A stretch of DNA of 64,000 nucleotides from Dermanyssus gallinae (GCA_003439945.1 QVRM01002806.1:2014501-2078500), one strand, 5' to 3'. Counted from the stretch's first letter, positions 44,477-57,440 are shown. Notes: a model not told the origin generated them from the letters alone. Numbers and translations are program-made.

Positions 44477-45130
44477 GTGTATATGCTGCTTCTTACGTAC
44501 GAAAGGCCCTTTGACCTTGTAGACCTTCCTGCCTTGGATAATTTGTGCAAGGCGGGTCAGTTTTACTTCTCTCCAGGTTTACGGCAGCTGCGTCGCAGGT
44601 TTAATAGGATGTACCGCAGACACTGTAAAATGAACTCAGTGGAAAACCGCCTGTTTAAAACCTGTCGTCGCCCCTACTTCAATGCAATCCGCGCTGCGAG
44701 GACAGCATTTCATCGTAATTGTTTTAAATTCTTGCATGGCGACTCCTCTCAACTCTGAAAATTTATCAACGGGCTCCCTGGTAGGCGACACGATTCAGTG
44801 AACTTACCGTCTGCCCTACTAGTTGATAAAGATAAAACCTTGGAACTCTTGATTGAAATTGCAGATGCGCTTAACCGTCACTTTGCCACGCTAGGTCGCT
44901 CACTACGATAAGAACATGGATATAGGAACCTTACCGGGTATTCTTCTCCGTCATAAGGCACTCTAGAATCGAGATGTCATTGGTGTCTGAAAAATTGTTG
45001 AAGCTAGTAGCTTGACTGCTTGGTGCTACTCTGAGTACAAGTCTAAATCGTTCTATTACTTTTAGCAGGTTTCCATCACGGTTGAAGGATACGGCGGATA
45101 TTTCCGATTATAGACTGATTCATCAGGCCT
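44477..45130 (+). pseudogene. LINE ORF2 linker and RT start, decayed
   Basis: A 93-codon frame at 44477-44758 (GLRQLRRRFNRMYRRHCK, YFNAIRAARTAFHRNCFKFL) continues across a stop as LWKFINGLPGRRHDSVNLPS and LEIADALNRHFATL. This is the helical segment between endonuclease and RT in CR1/L2-type LINEs. Decay increases after 44910. It probably belongs with the C-terminal half now found upstream at 42610-43665. Confidence 0.65.
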
Positions 45131-45454
45131 ATGATCTAGGTATATTCTGAAGTGGTATTGTATAGGGGAACACCCACTTAGATTGAATAGGTTAATTTAT
45201 CTACGTTGCGTTCTTATTCTTGTGTCTTATAGTTCTTGTGTTTTATGAAGATGTTGTACAAGTAGACTACTTTGTATGCATGCTGCCTCATATATTGTTC
45301 GGCGTTGTGACAAATGCTGTGTAGAAGTCCCTGTAAAAATATACATTGTAATAAGCTGAATTGTAAAAAGCGTTTACACAAAGCATATTTCCTGAATTTT
45401 GTCGAATATGATTTTCTGCGTCGTTGTTTTCAACGAATTAAATAGCACTTTGGA
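45131..45454. other. No recognisable gene
   Basis: AT-rich sequence with no coding motif. It may be the 3' flank of the RLE fragment that follows on the minus strand. Confidence 0.4.
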
Positions 45455-45787
45455 GTGGACAATTGTCTCCGTGCGAACGTGTGATTACGGGTTCTCTAAC
45501 CCAGGGTTAGCCCAGTTCAGCAATGTGCCCCGAACAGACGCTGCATTTCCTCGTTGGATGTCAAGCGACAGCCTCTGACGCAAGAATTCGGATGCTCTCG
45601 AGTCTCCTGTTGAAAGATTAAGGCTTCTGCCTACGCGTTGAATCTACTACGTTTGAGCGTAAGGGGGCCTGCAGTTCCCATAGTCTCGAACGCCAACGGA
45701 CAAAATTTGTGCGGATAATCCACACTAGAATATTTCCTGCATTTGTTAGCCTCAGCTAACCTGGAAGCATGACCTGCTCGGTCCGGA
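45455..45787 (-). pseudogene. 5'-truncated RLE-LINE 3' fragment
   Basis: Minus strand: begins at the codons for GPSRSC/ DRAGHASRLAEANKCRKYSSVDYPH, then FCPLAFETMGTAGPL, and ends with the LRQRLSLDIQRGNAASV and NWANPGLENP signature and the same 3' UTR (CACACGTTCGC) as 13956-14397. An insertion or small rearrangement near 45645 breaks the frame. Unlike other copies, no TA or TAA array adjoins it. Confidence 0.88.
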
Positions 45788-46357
45788 CGAATTAAATATA
45801 AAAACAAGTAACACGAGAAAAAAAGAAAATGTTTCTTTCGGACAAGGAACTGCTGTATGCACACGCGGCTGGTTATTAGTTATTATCAGAATACAATGAC
45901 CGCGTCTATAGTAGCATCTCAGTTCCAGTTGCTGGTCAACCAGGCAACCAAAAATGCGGCCGAACAGCCAGAGCATGAATAAACTAAGAAACGCCAAAGT
46001 CAACACGGCCGAGCCACTATCCGATAACACTACGAATTCCACCAAAGCCTTGTGATAGATGTATGTGTATATAATGTCAGATAAAATGCGCAAATATAAT
46101 GCAGAAACCATGGCGTACAATGTGCCGCCCGTTGCCCAGTGCCGAACTTAAACCTATAAAGGTGTAACTCGTTGTTATAAATAAATGTTTTGTTACCCAG
46201 CTAGAGTGTTGAGGTGCACTCAATATTTAATGTATCGAGCCTGTTATTGATTTGTAGGGTTCCTGTCCTCGTCTGTAATAATTTGTTTGCCAATTTGGGG
46301 TAGTCAATTGACTCGCTTTGAGACCTGGAATAACGCAGCTTACAAGTTAATGTTGTC
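45788..46357. other. No recognisable gene
   Basis: A 122-codon hydrophobic frame (45752-46120, minus) extends out of the RLE fragment by chance. No family recognised. Confidence 0.4.
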
Positions 46358-46989
46358 TCAGAAGATTGATTTAAACTGCCGTTTTGCGTCCCCCCCCCCA
46401 GAGCTGCCACTATTTCCGTAAGGTCCCTTTAAATTCGGACCGTAGGAGCAAGGTCTTCCGAACCGGCTAACCCAGCCGTAATTGCTGTAGCGTAAGTGGG
46501 TCCGATTGTCCTCCTCTCTTACCCCAACGAGCCATCTCCACAAGCTTGAGATTGATTTTCTGCTGAAGGCCTCCTTCAATACCTCGACAGGATCACGTGC
46601 ATGTTTCAAGTTGGTTGAATTGGTGAACATCGCGCAGGCAATGCTTGTTTTGTTTGAAGGGCGTCCGACGTCCGATGCAGCGGGTGTTGTCTTTAGAGTG
46701 TTGGACAGCCATAGTTGACCACGTAAGCAATGTCATCCGTATCCAGACCACGGACGGCCACATCTGTGTCCACCAATACCTCCAAACGGCCGGAATGGAA
46801 TTGGTAGAGGATTCTATCCCTGTTTTTTGTTGCCCTGAATTGCGGGCTGAACAGCTGATACGCTCCTTCTACTTGAGCGAGGTAAGGCCGCCGCCGCCGC
46901 CCCGCTTGGTCGACGTAAACACCGGCGTCTTTTGACTGCCGCCGCTTTTCTGGACGTCGCCAAGGAAGTCTATCAGCTTGCGCGGTCAT
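46358..46989 (-). pseudogene. Processed pseudogene fragment of a DDX5/p68-like DEAD-box helicase
   Basis: Read on the minus strand, the sequence shows the C-terminal half of a DEAD-box RNA helicase: RDRILYQFHSGRLEVLVDTD, VRGLDTDDIAYVVNYGCP (motif V region, DVAARGLD in live enzymes), and then, in another frame after a deletion of most of HRIGRTAR, the segment NSTNLKHARDPVEVLKEA. A Gly/Ser-rich tail with GGG near 46400, interrupted by a C run of ten, resembles the RGG-rich tail of DDX5/DDX17. The homologous parts are contiguous without introns, which suggests a retrocopy made by LINE machinery. Frameshifts and an Asp for Ala change show it is dead. The N-terminal helicase half is absent. Confidence 0.75.
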
Positions 46990-48560
46990 GCGGTATCATG
47001 CGATCGGCCAAAGTCATTTAAGTGTTATTCCGAAAGAGAAATGCAACCTATTCTCTCCGTCACCTTAGCGTGGCAATAACAAAAAACAGTGTAGTATACA
47101 AGCTCTTAGCAAATTTATAAGCAACATTTTGAACATAAAATGATTTGTTATTGATACAGCGTCGCTGAAACTGGTTGTTGCTAAGCTGGCATACCTCGGT
47201 GTTCAGCTCACGTTTTACAGCTAACTGCTTAAATCCTCCAACAGTTATCCATGACGACACAGTTCTTTTTGAGGACAGTATGTCTGGGTACAAAATTTTG
47301 GTTTAAACAACGGGGTGATTCAGGAAGACAATCTCAGTTCCTTTCTTTGTATTTATTTCGGATTTGTCATGAAATATAGACGCAACCAGCCATAAAATAT
47401 AGATGCTCGAAAGGCGGCGAACTCACCAGTAACAACAATGTAATGTCTCGTATAAGTTATCAACGATATCTCTGCCCACAAGTAATCATTTTTCTCTCGA
47501 CTAGACAGACCGAAACCGAGACTCCAGCGGCCCAGTGACATTTACCTACTTATCAGGAGGCCAACGGAGAGCCGGAAAAGCCAGACAATCGCCAACAACG
47601 TAATGCTATCCTAGCTGCTTTTGCCGCTACAAGTTCAGTCGCAGTCTATTATCATTACACACCCGAACCGTGCACCGAAGTTTCTGCCCTCTTTAGTGTC
47701 ATTAGCAAGGCAAGAGTGAAGTCCGCACACTCTAGCCAGGTCTCCGTCTCACTCATGCCCGTATAATGGCTGCTCTCGTGAGGCTGGTACCGTTCTGAAG
47801 TGCAAGCTATCTCTTAGCTTCAGCCGATAGATGTTACATGATAATTATGATACGTTGTAGCATTGCCGCAGTGCTGTCTTCTTCATCGTCTACCAACGCC
47901 TGGCAATTACTAAACTATACTAAACTGCACCAATACTGACGCGTTGGTAACTATTTGATGACAATGTTGATTATTTATATAATACGAATGCCAATTATTG
48001 TGATTATGATTTCAACTGATGATCTCGCAATTACCTAGAATTCGCAATTACTGTTACAGCTTAGACAGTTTTTGTTTTGTTTTGATATGGAAGGTTTTGA
48101 CTGGCGGGCGAGCGTCACTGACAGTTCACACATGGAGGGAGTTAAAGCAAAGCTTGTTAAAAACTGGCCGCGGAAGACCTTCAAAGAAGCGCAAACCGGA
48201 TAACAAGCAACCGTGAAGTCAAATGAGTTCTGATCCAAGACTATAGCATCAAGGACACAGGACTGGTAACGTAATGTTTGTATAGAATTTGTATTTAAAA
48301 TATATTTATTGAACATGTTATAATATACTAGAGTACCAATTCTTCGTCGCGGCAGCACAGCACTGGACGATTTGGCAGGCGGTAAATAAAAACACTGGAT
48401 TTTCACCAGGAAGTCCTAGACCGGAAAGAACGGGCCTTAGCCGAGAAACCACCGGTACAAACACCTTAGACATAAACAGTGCGTCAAAACAGAAAAGGAC
48501 GTAGAGGAAAGTAATCTAGACACAACATTAAAGGTCATATAGAAAAAATGAAAAATAAGC
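46990..48560. other. No recognisable gene
   Basis: Mixed sequence with many overlapping short frames, no domain, no array. Its position upstream of the helicase pseudogene offers no sign of the missing N-terminal half. Confidence 0.4.
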
Positions 48561-51500
48561 TTTCAGGAACATGGAGAGCCGACGAAGGATGAAGGGAGCA
48601 CTACTTATCATAGAACGAGTAAACGCCGATCAGTCAAAGAAGGCGGTTGAATACAGGCTACTGAACGCCGAAAAAGGAACCAACCTTTGCAACAAGCGCA
48701 AGGCTGTGATAACGGTGGAACGGAAACAAGACTCTTCTAGGGATAAAGTCGAGTCAATTGTAATCAAGACTTCGGGCATGCGGTCAAACATCCTGCAGCG
48801 GGAGGTGCATATAGTTAAAGCCGTGCTTACGATAAGGAGCATTGTGCACCTATCACAAGTTAACAAACTTCTTGGAAAGCATCAAGCATAAAATGTTTCT
48901 TAAAAATGAAAAAGCTTAACCTGGCGGACTCGGAAATAGTTTCGATAGAGGAGCCCCACCAAAACAAACTGAGCATGCGGGGAGCTACCATTCAGCTAGA
49001 AAAGCAGAGAGCAGAAACACTGCTGGCCAAACGCAGGTTAATATTAAGATGGATACTGTGTCCCTCATTTGAATGGATTATGCCTCTACACTGCTTGCGA
49101 TATTACAAAATACGACATAACATGCTATACGGCCAAAGTGTGCGACAATAAAGCAATATGCTACAACCGTAAGGAACCAGAAAAACTGTAAGCATAGACC
49201 AGAGATGAAACAAACTCCATGGTGTGTCCAGTCTCCCAAAAATATGTGTGTGGATGCGTCTCTTGTACCAGCTTTGATGCAACGGCGTGGCACGTCTCAC
49301 AGAAACTCCCGCCCAACTGCTGGTCGACAGAAACAATTGCTTGAGAAAAGCGTGCGATGTGACGCGGCGGATTCGCATCCGTGGTGCAAAGGGAGTAGAA
49401 AAAATCGGGATTCAAACTGTAAAAATGCTTTTCTAAAGGCCGCCAAAACAAGTTTCCTCAAAACTGTGAATATTCGTATTTAATAGTAAGCGGGAATTTG
49501 TTTTAACGGACGGCGGACCAAATCCGGAGAGGGGGGATTTATCCAGCGTCGTAAAATAAAGCTACCCTGGCTCCCGGAATTAAAAGAAAACGAAACACCC
49601 TCGTACAAGCAGCTTGACAGCAAACGCTACACAAAAATCCGTCTGCAACGCCTTTGATATTGCAGGTTATCATAGAGGAGATACTTGAAAAGAGAGTTTA
49701 TGTATCTTCAAAACAACATTGCCTCCATTCGCCATAAGCACCGGCGTTCAACGGGGTTGACCTTGAAATTCTACGAGGCTATCCGGGCGATGCGACGCTA
49801 CACTGATCAGGTGGTCTCAACGCGCAAAGTCCAGAACGCCAAGATTAGTCTATGAATAAGCGCAGAAACTTCCTAGGCCATTGACCCCATCAGTGGTCTA
49901 GTGAGTAGTGATGCCTCAGAGCCACTACTGAACCGGCGAAAAAGGCTTGGCGGGGAGGGCCGGGCGGAAACGGAGGAAGCCTTAGAAGACTTCAGAGGAG
50001 AGTACAGAACTCTTCGCGAAGAGCAGGACGTTCTCAACCGTAGGCTTAATGAGATGATAGGCTGAGAGAGGCCTGAGAAGACCTGTATAGGCAAGATAAC
50101 TAAGATGGCCAAAAAGGAGAGGCCAGGGGACAGACGACTCTCTGTGGGCGCTGCAGCAGTACTAAAAACAGAATGGACCAGAGGAAGACTGCTAAGTTTA
50201 TGTAGAGATTGCCACCTACCAGGGTGTTGCCAGTTCGACCAAATGTTCTGAGCGAAGCTCACTGTGAATAGATAACACATACTCATTGCAAATAAGATTA
50301 TAATTGATGAAAATGTGTAATTATGAACATTGTAAAGTCAATGTGGAGTCACTGAATTTAAATAAATTAGCCGTCCGACGAAAACGGTCTCAAAATATAG
50401 ATAGTAAACTGCTGGGAGTCTGCGGTAATGCTGCCACTAGGACTATTCGGAAACCCCTAGATACCCTAGTATGTCCGGTCTTAAATGTATTAAAAATATG
50501 TTTTATTATAAACCCGCAAAGAATAGAGGATAGGTTTATATAATAGGGGACACGTAGAAGCAGTTGACTTCAATGCTGCGAGTGTGGGAAGGGACGCGAC
50601 GAGAGAGCGGGTAATCCAGAAGTAGATGGCGGTGATGAGCCTGGCCTTTGTCAGCAACGGCGAGGGTCAAACGTTTACGAGCGACATGCAGGAGTCCTAC
50701 ATAGATCTCAATATGACTGACAAAGCCACCTTTTCAATGGGCAAACCCTAGAAAACGAAGAATAACGAGGAGACGATGAGTGACCATAAATGTAATTGTT
50801 TCACTATGATTCCACTCTCCAGGAATCCCGAGACTGGAACGGGGCGTCCCAGTCTTGAGATTCTCGGAAAGTAGAACCATAGCCAAACAAGCCAACGGTG
50901 GCAATCATAAACATGTGCTCCGGATACACACCCGCCCATTACCCCTGCTAGAAAGGTACAGAGCAGCTGGCGCGCAACTCAGACACCTCATATTGAGAGG
51001 CAAGGTAAGCACATAAAAGAAACTCATAGACCTAGTAGAGGCGCAGTTTCAAGAGGGGTATGGAGGAGCCTACGCTCGGCTGCGCATACTGCGAATGCCT
51101 GGCGCCGGGTAAAGCCTTAGGGCTTGATGAAATTTCTGTCTGCCCTGAATTATCTGAAAACAGTTCGAGGCGCACTGAAGCGGGTTCTGCATCAGGCACC
51201 AAAAGAAACCATTAGAGGGATACCTATGAAAAAAGAGGCTTTTGTTCTACTCATTCAGTCGTACGGAACACACACGTTCAAAAGCGCATGTTGGCATATC
51301 TCGCATAACCTCAGGGTCTCAAGACAGGGTACAGGATTAACGCTGGCGTGCTATAGGGCTCTATTTTAGGCTTGGTACACTGAGGCTTGGTACATAGCAT
51401 ATAACATTGTCCTAAGCAAAATGACTACTCGATGGCATAAAGACCGTGGTCTGAACTGACGGTCTGGCCCTCGTGGTAACTACCTAGTGGAACGGAGCCC

Positions 51501-51690
51501 TGCAGGAGGAAATCAACGCTGCTAAATAAGGTTACAATCTAGAGACGCACGATCTCAGCTCGCCTCAGAGAAGACCTACTTTGTCTTACTGGCAAAAAGA
51601 CAATAAGATATTCCGTGACCGCGAGTGGCCACCCGGTTGCGACCAAGCGGGTGCAAAATTCCTTGAAGTAATTCTGGCTACGGGTCTTAC
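48561..51690 (+). pseudogene. Decayed R1-like LINE (gag, endonuclease, RT remnants)
   Basis: Plus strand. Two gag pieces (48571-48891; 48906-49151) lead to a broken knuckle, CLRYYKIRHNM (one Cys changed to Tyr), with a second CYNRKEP near 49163. A charged helical stretch (49975-50065, EALEDFRGEYRTLREEQDVL) follows. An inserted copy of the unidentified repeat lies at about 50290-50470. Then come endonuclease remnants (SYIDLNMTDKATF near 50700, decayed SDH near 50785), RT N-terminal pieces (VEAQFQEGYGGAYARL, 51036-51090) and a GVL-GSILGL block near 51340. The catalytic YADD box is not recognisable. Several stops per 100 codons indicate great age. Confidence 0.6.
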
Positions 51691-53880
51691 AAGGTTAGCT
51701 GATGTAGGTTATGTAGAATGTGCCATGTAGGAAAGTCCAGCAAGTATCGCGGGTGAGAACTAAGAGAAAGCTGGTGTTTAGAGTGGGCGAAGCGCCGAAA
51801 TCTAAGTGGCTGAGTCGAATGCACACGCGACCTCTTTCTTGGCCGATATGGCGCTCCAGACCGTCAAAAATCGGCACACCATTTGTTTGATACAGAGGAC
51901 AGTGGTCATAATGGTGAGTCGGGCGTAAAACACCACCCCATATAATCAAAGAACAAGCAAACACCACCCCAGATAATCAAAGAATAAGCAAAAAGAAAAC
52001 TGAACCATACGAACGACCTCGAAGCCCGGACACAAACGCTTAGAGAGACACACAGGTAATAAACCAAAACACCAACGAACGCACCAAGAGCCTAAACCCG
52101 ACCTAACAAATGATTGAGCACTGGAGGCGTCATTCACTATCTGACTCAGATATTGGCAAGTTGGCGGATATGTTAAAATCTGAATACCAAGTATCCTATG
52201 AGAGGAGGATAACGTAACCTACACAATCTTCCTCTGCCCAACATATGAAGATCTCAGGCTGGTGGGATCATCCACATCATGCCGGAAGCCGCACCACGAA
52301 GAGAAAAAAGAGCGGACAACGAGAAAAGACGGTGGCTAAATACCAACGTTGGAAAGAAACAATAAATAAAAAAGGGAGCGCAAAAGAAACTTCCATGTTT
52401 AGCAAAGTAAAACAAAAGTAGCATTGATGGAAATAACTGTAACATATATCCAATAAGAAATAGAGAAAAGGTTAAGAGTAGTTTCTGTTGTTGTCATCGC
52501 CATGTCTTCCCTCGTCGTAATCGCACAACCAAAAATTGATTTTTCTTCTTCAGAGTGCTGTTAATAACAAATCTAGTTGTTTCCGCTATCGCGTCCTTGA
52601 CCCCTCTATCTATCTCTCTTACTTTGTTCCTCATTCGCTTGTTTTTTTTCACTGGCTTACCCTTTGGTTTATCTAGCTGATTTGTGCCCCCTGGCTGGCT
52701 CGGACATTGCCAGGTACCACCAGATGTTGCCTAACGTTAACAACAATAACGACAGCAAAACAATAATAGCCCAGCCGGCAGTCAGTTCGTTTGTGCGTTC
52801 GATCGCTTGCTTGGCTTGATCTTTCGCTCTTTCCCTAGTTCATAGTTCGTAGTAGTTGATGACGTAAATAAGGCCACCCCTTTCTTGATCGGCGACAAAA
52901 AAAAGGCCGCGTTCTCTGTTTTGTTAGTTCTCGCCCTTCTCGCTCTCACCCTTCCTCTATATCACCTCTGACCCTCGAACCCACGCGTATGCAAAAACTC
53001 TCGCCCCCCCCCCCCCTAAATAGACCGAGCAAGTCGGAAAGGTCGTTGTTGTCATCGTGGGGCTATCATCGCGATCGTAACGCGCCAGTCTAGTGAACTT
53101 GACAATGCACGGGCAGAAGGATGCCTCTTACAGGCTCATCTTTAGCTAGTATCCTAAACAACCAGCTTAGCGCTGGCAAGTACATAGGCCCATAGTTTAT
53201 TGTGAATACTATCTAAGTTTATAGGGGGATAATAAGTAGTATATATATATATATTATGGCTAAGTCGGATTGAATCACTAATATAGCTCCATGGTGCATA
53301 GCAGCTAATATAGCTGTGGAACTGAGTTGACACTGCATGTAACTGTTAGCTCCGCCAAATGTTGTTGCATGTACATAATACTGCGCCTGTATTATCCCTC
53401 TACACAATAAAATAGTTTAATATGAATGAAATTAACCCTGTTCGGGCAATTACAGAAACAGACCGTTTGAAAGAAGAGGCCGATGGCTGGATGTCAATGA
53501 CAGGTGAGCAGATTTTTATCGTACTAGCGGAAGTGTTTTGCTGAATGCGTAGGGAATCCGATCTCTTGAGCTATTTCATTCAGTCGAGACGATGAGGGTC
53601 CCAGGTAGACTCTTGCGACCCCTTACAGCGTATGGCACATGGGGAGTTGAGTGCCGTCTTTACAGGGGTGATTTTAGACGTGGTGGAGGCAAAGTGCGGC
53701 CGGCCGCAGGCATTTCGGTCTAATGTGGTCTGGCTAAAGTAATTGGAAATTGCATAACAGTAGGATATCTATTTCTCCTAGTTAATATATTGTGAGTAAG
53801 AAGAACATGTGGAATTTTGATTGTAAGGCAGCGGCATAGGTATATACATATTCACAGCAGATACAGGCAAAAAAAAATTT
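51691..53880. other. No recognisable gene; 31 bp tandem repeat
   Basis: A 31-base unit (ACACCACCCC-ATAATCAAAG) occurs twice at 51930-51960 and 51961-51991. The segment 52440-53060 is T/C-rich with a C run at 53005-53017. No coding region supported. Confidence 0.45.
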
Positions 53881-54039
53881 ATTTTTTATTTTAATAGCTT
53901 AGTTTTGGGTCATCTCTGAACCGTCGTCCAGTCTAAGCTGTTGTTCTCTCCTGTCTCTGCCTCACTTGACGCAGGTTTGACCGAAGGGGTGTCGCCGAAG
54001 GTGGCCTTCTTCTCGTCGGGTTCGACCCACCGGAGGTCA

Positions 54040-54214
54040 CCAGGTGGCGTGGTGGCTTAAGTCTGCGCCTCGCAACCGGAGGAGACACATAGGTGCGCGG
54101 GGCCGAGCCCCACCGTTGCACATTTGTATTTATGGAGATCCGTCTATGAAACGATGTGAAAAACAGTGCTGTGCACGTTCAATCTTGGCTGAGGATCAGC
54201 CCGAAAACTTTACT
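54040..54214 (+). mobile_element. tRNA-derived SINE, copy 1
   Basis: Shares a colinear 175-base sequence with 62596-62770: a tRNA-like head (TCTGCGCCTCGCAACCGGAG, ACATAGGTGCGCGGG, box B region GGCCGAGCCCC with one change), then CACCGTTGCACATTTGTATT and a tail ending GAAAACTTTA. Pol III transcribes such heads and LINE proteins mobilise the RNA. Substitutions of about 20 percent between copies suggest old insertions. The tail overlaps the end of the minus-strand gag fragment. Confidence 0.8.
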
Positions 54215-54527
54215 TTACGACTTCTGGTGGAGAGGGTCCGCCACCAGGCTCAACTCTGTTTGCCTTGGGGCGCTTTGTGGGCATGTAGGACTGTTGCTTA
54301 GCCTCTGTCCTGCATTTTCGCTCACGGAGCACCTGGTCTCTGTATACGCAGGACATCGCGTCCGCGCGATGACCCTCAGCGTCGCAGGTTATGCACTTTA
54401 TTCTCGCCGAGGTGCAATCTCCTGTCTTGTGCCTAATGGTTCCGTAACGCAGGCAGAAGCATCCCTTGATAGGTTTCTCAAGCGCTCAAGGCTCCGCACA
54501 ATGGCCAGGGCGCTGGCAACGGTGGCA
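54210..54527 (-). pseudogene. LINE gag fragment with CCHC knuckles
   Basis: Minus strand: CHRCQRPGHC (first knuckle, final Cys region decayed), then CLRYGTIRHKTGDC and CITCDAEGHRADAMSC, followed by REQVLRERK-like and PTKRPKANR text to a stop at 54210-54212. Typical gag of I/R1-type LINEs. Its orientation is opposite to the R1-like ORF2 starting at about 54690, so either an inversion happened or the two come from different insertions. Confidence 0.72.
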
Positions 54528-54689
54528 TGATGGAGATCTTTATTATGGATCTGGGCGACAGTTGCGCCCTGTTAATCTGACTGTCGTGACTGTTGGACCA
54601 ATGGAGCGGGCAAGCGGGCCAAGGCGTACCAGTGCCCACTTCGACCATCTAATTATTGAGTCAACACGAGTCAACCATTATGCTGATTT

Positions 54690-57440
54690 TGCCGCAGGCA
54701 GTGGTGATGATAGTGGACGGGACGGGCCCCAAAGATTTCCGTCTCGGGCAACGGGGCTCGCTCTGGGAGTACATGGCTTTACCTAGGCAGCGGCTCATTT
54801 ATTATTTCCTGCTACTTCTCACCAAACCGCCCACTAGAGGACTTTAACAACTATCTCACATCTCTCACTGATCTCAATACTTCTCTTAACCCCCACTGAC
54901 TACTCCTGACAGGTGACTTTAACGCGGCACATCCCCTACGAGGTTCCCGCGCTCCCACTTCTCGGAGGCTCCTACTACTGGACTGGTTGGCCAAATCGGA
55001 AGTCTTAGTAATTAACGACGGGAACTCTCCGACATTCGTCTGAGGTCGATAATAATAATTTATTTATTTCACACTTTGTATCGACGCTTCCCTTGGCCTG
55101 ATTAACAGATGGAGGGCCGTCGCAGACGCCAAAACGCTCAGTGACCACCAGTACATAGTACTTGATTACGACAACGCACCTATACAGCCACTGCCGACCC
55201 GAAAAACGTGGCAGATGAGACACCTAGACAACAACAAGTTAAAACTCTACATAGCTACACAACTCACCACGCATCAACTCCACCTCTCTCCCGAAGAACT
55301 AACACAAACAGTAGTAAAGGCGTACCGGACCGCAGGAGGCCCGCCGCGCCGCCACACAGGTAGACGCCCCTCACAGCCATAGTGAACAGCCGAGGTACAG
55401 GAGGTCCGCTCCACATGTACATATAGGTGCCAAGCGAACTCTGACGAGGGACCGAACCTGGTTCGCGAGGAGACGCCGAAACGGCGAGCATGAACACATG
55501 CTTCATATAGCCTTGGCCCGGGAGGACACACTACTAGACATATACCAAAGAGCAAGAAACACTCCTCGCCAAAATATAAGGTCAGCCAAATGAGAATACT
55601 GGAGGGCTCTAATCAATCTCGTACAACATGATCCCCGGAAACTCCCGTATCGAATATTCCGGAAGAAACTCAAAATATCCCCCCTCCGCTAACACAAGAT
55701 AGGAATCTTCGCGAAGTTAAGAAATTCTTTCCATCGCATCCTCCTCGCCCTACAGAAACTTACACCGATATAGGCCCGGCAAACATTCCCCCCGTTACAG
55801 AGAACGAAGTCCTTCAGGCTGCTGAGCGCCTTGCCCCCGGCAAAGCACCGGGTCCCGGCGGGGTCCCTCTTGGGTGATCCAGCTCATGGCAAGAAAGCAT
55901 CCGAAAATCGTCGCAGGCACCGCGACTCATCTTCTTCGAGAGAGGTCCTTTTCACCCGCCTGAAAGACCTTCTTTCTCTCCTAGATTCACAAGCACACCC
56001 TAGAATCCTGGCACTCAACCAACATGGCTTACGCAAGGGCGAGTCAGTACTCGACCCCATTGAGGAAAATCCTGGCACAAACAGGACAAGAAACCGCGGC
56101 GTCGCGCAACACCAAGAAGCTTGTTTTACTGTTACTACTCAAGTGAAAAACGCCTTTAACAGCGCTAACTGGGCGAAAATTCTCGAGGCATTGGAACGAC
56201 GAAATGTACCTCCTTAACTGGTCCGCAGTGTCTCCTCCTATCTGAGTGACCGCTACCTGCTGACACATCACGGCATCTTTAGTATCACCGCCGGAGTTCC
56301 ACAAAGGTTTATGCTCGGACTAACCCTGTGGAATCTGGCGTATGACGATGTCCCGCGTCCGCAAAATCTTCCGTCATGGGCATAAGCGCTTGCTTACGCA
56401 GACGAATTGGCACTTATTATAAAAGCGCGCCATAAGGCCATACTCAAGGTCACAGCAAACAACGTCTTGCGCTAGGTCTCCCGGTAGATAGCACAAAACT
56501 ATAGCTGGCTCCAGAAAAAACTAGGGCAATTTACCTGACAGGCCGCAAGCACATCCGCGGTCTTCGCTTGACATTGGGCGACCACGCTGCCATGCTTTCA
56601 AAAACGGCAAAATAACTGGGGATCACTCCTGATTCTGACGTCACCGGCCGTGCCCACATCTTAGCCATAAAAACGCATATAATCGCCAGGGTAATGGCTG
56701 AAATCCGGCCTCGGTCGGGAGGGCGCCAATTTGGAGAAGAAAATATTGATAGTGTCGGCGGCGGAGTCCACGGTACAGTACGCGGCATCGGTGTGGACTG
56801 ACATGGCCCTTCGCACGATCAGCAACAGGCAGCTCCTCAGGTGGCTCAAAGATCAATCGCCATACGGATCAGCAGAATTTACAGAATTGTCAGCACGGAG
56901 GCTGCGCTAGTACTAGCCAGAATGCTCCTGCAGGACCTCCTGATAGGACAAAGGAGCACCATGCGACGAGACGGACATACTGACTACGACCAGCCTAGGG
57001 AGGCGACGATGCGGACCTGGGCGGAGGAGTGGCGCGCCCTATCCTCGTGTGCGGGCTGGACCCGCCACCTCGTCAAGGATCTTAATGAATGGTATAGCGG
57101 GCCAGGGCAAAAAAAGGGCTCGTTATCATTCTACGCCACACAGGCTGCAACGGGACATGGCCAATTCCAAAGACATTGGTGTTCTGTGCACAACCAGGGT
57201 ACTTGATGACGTAGAACATACGGCCGCATGATGCTTAAAACTCTCGAACCTCCGGCGGACTTCCACATATGTACTAGCTGGAGCTGACACTAAAACAATC
57301 GTGACATCGATGTTGACGTCGAGCCAAGGGTGGAGAGAAGGAGCGTCATATCTAGACCGGATCATCAGATAACAAATTCGTCTGGAAGAAGAAAGACGCG
57401 TTTCTCTCGCTAGAAGAGATGCGAGACGTCCTTACAGACC
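54690..57440 (+). pseudogene. Decayed R1-like LINE ORF2 (endonuclease, RT, C-terminus)
   Basis: Plus strand. Endonuclease: SCYFSPNRPLEDFNNYL, LLTGDFNAAHPL (54910-54945), LLDWLAKSEVLVINDGNSPT, broken at 55035-55080 by an AT-rich insert, then ADAKTLSDHQYIVLDY. RT: RLAPGKAPGPGGVP (55825-55870), a shifted QHGLRKG region, VKNAFNSANWAKIL (56140-56180), GVPQRFMLGLTLWNLAYDDVP and AYADELALIIKA (56392-56428), where the box is YADE rather than YADD. C-terminus: STEAALVLARMLLQDLL, TWAEEWRAL, LSFYATQAATGHGQF, then a helical tail near 57400. R1-clade elements are typical of arthropods. Many stops; not functional. Confidence 0.85.
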
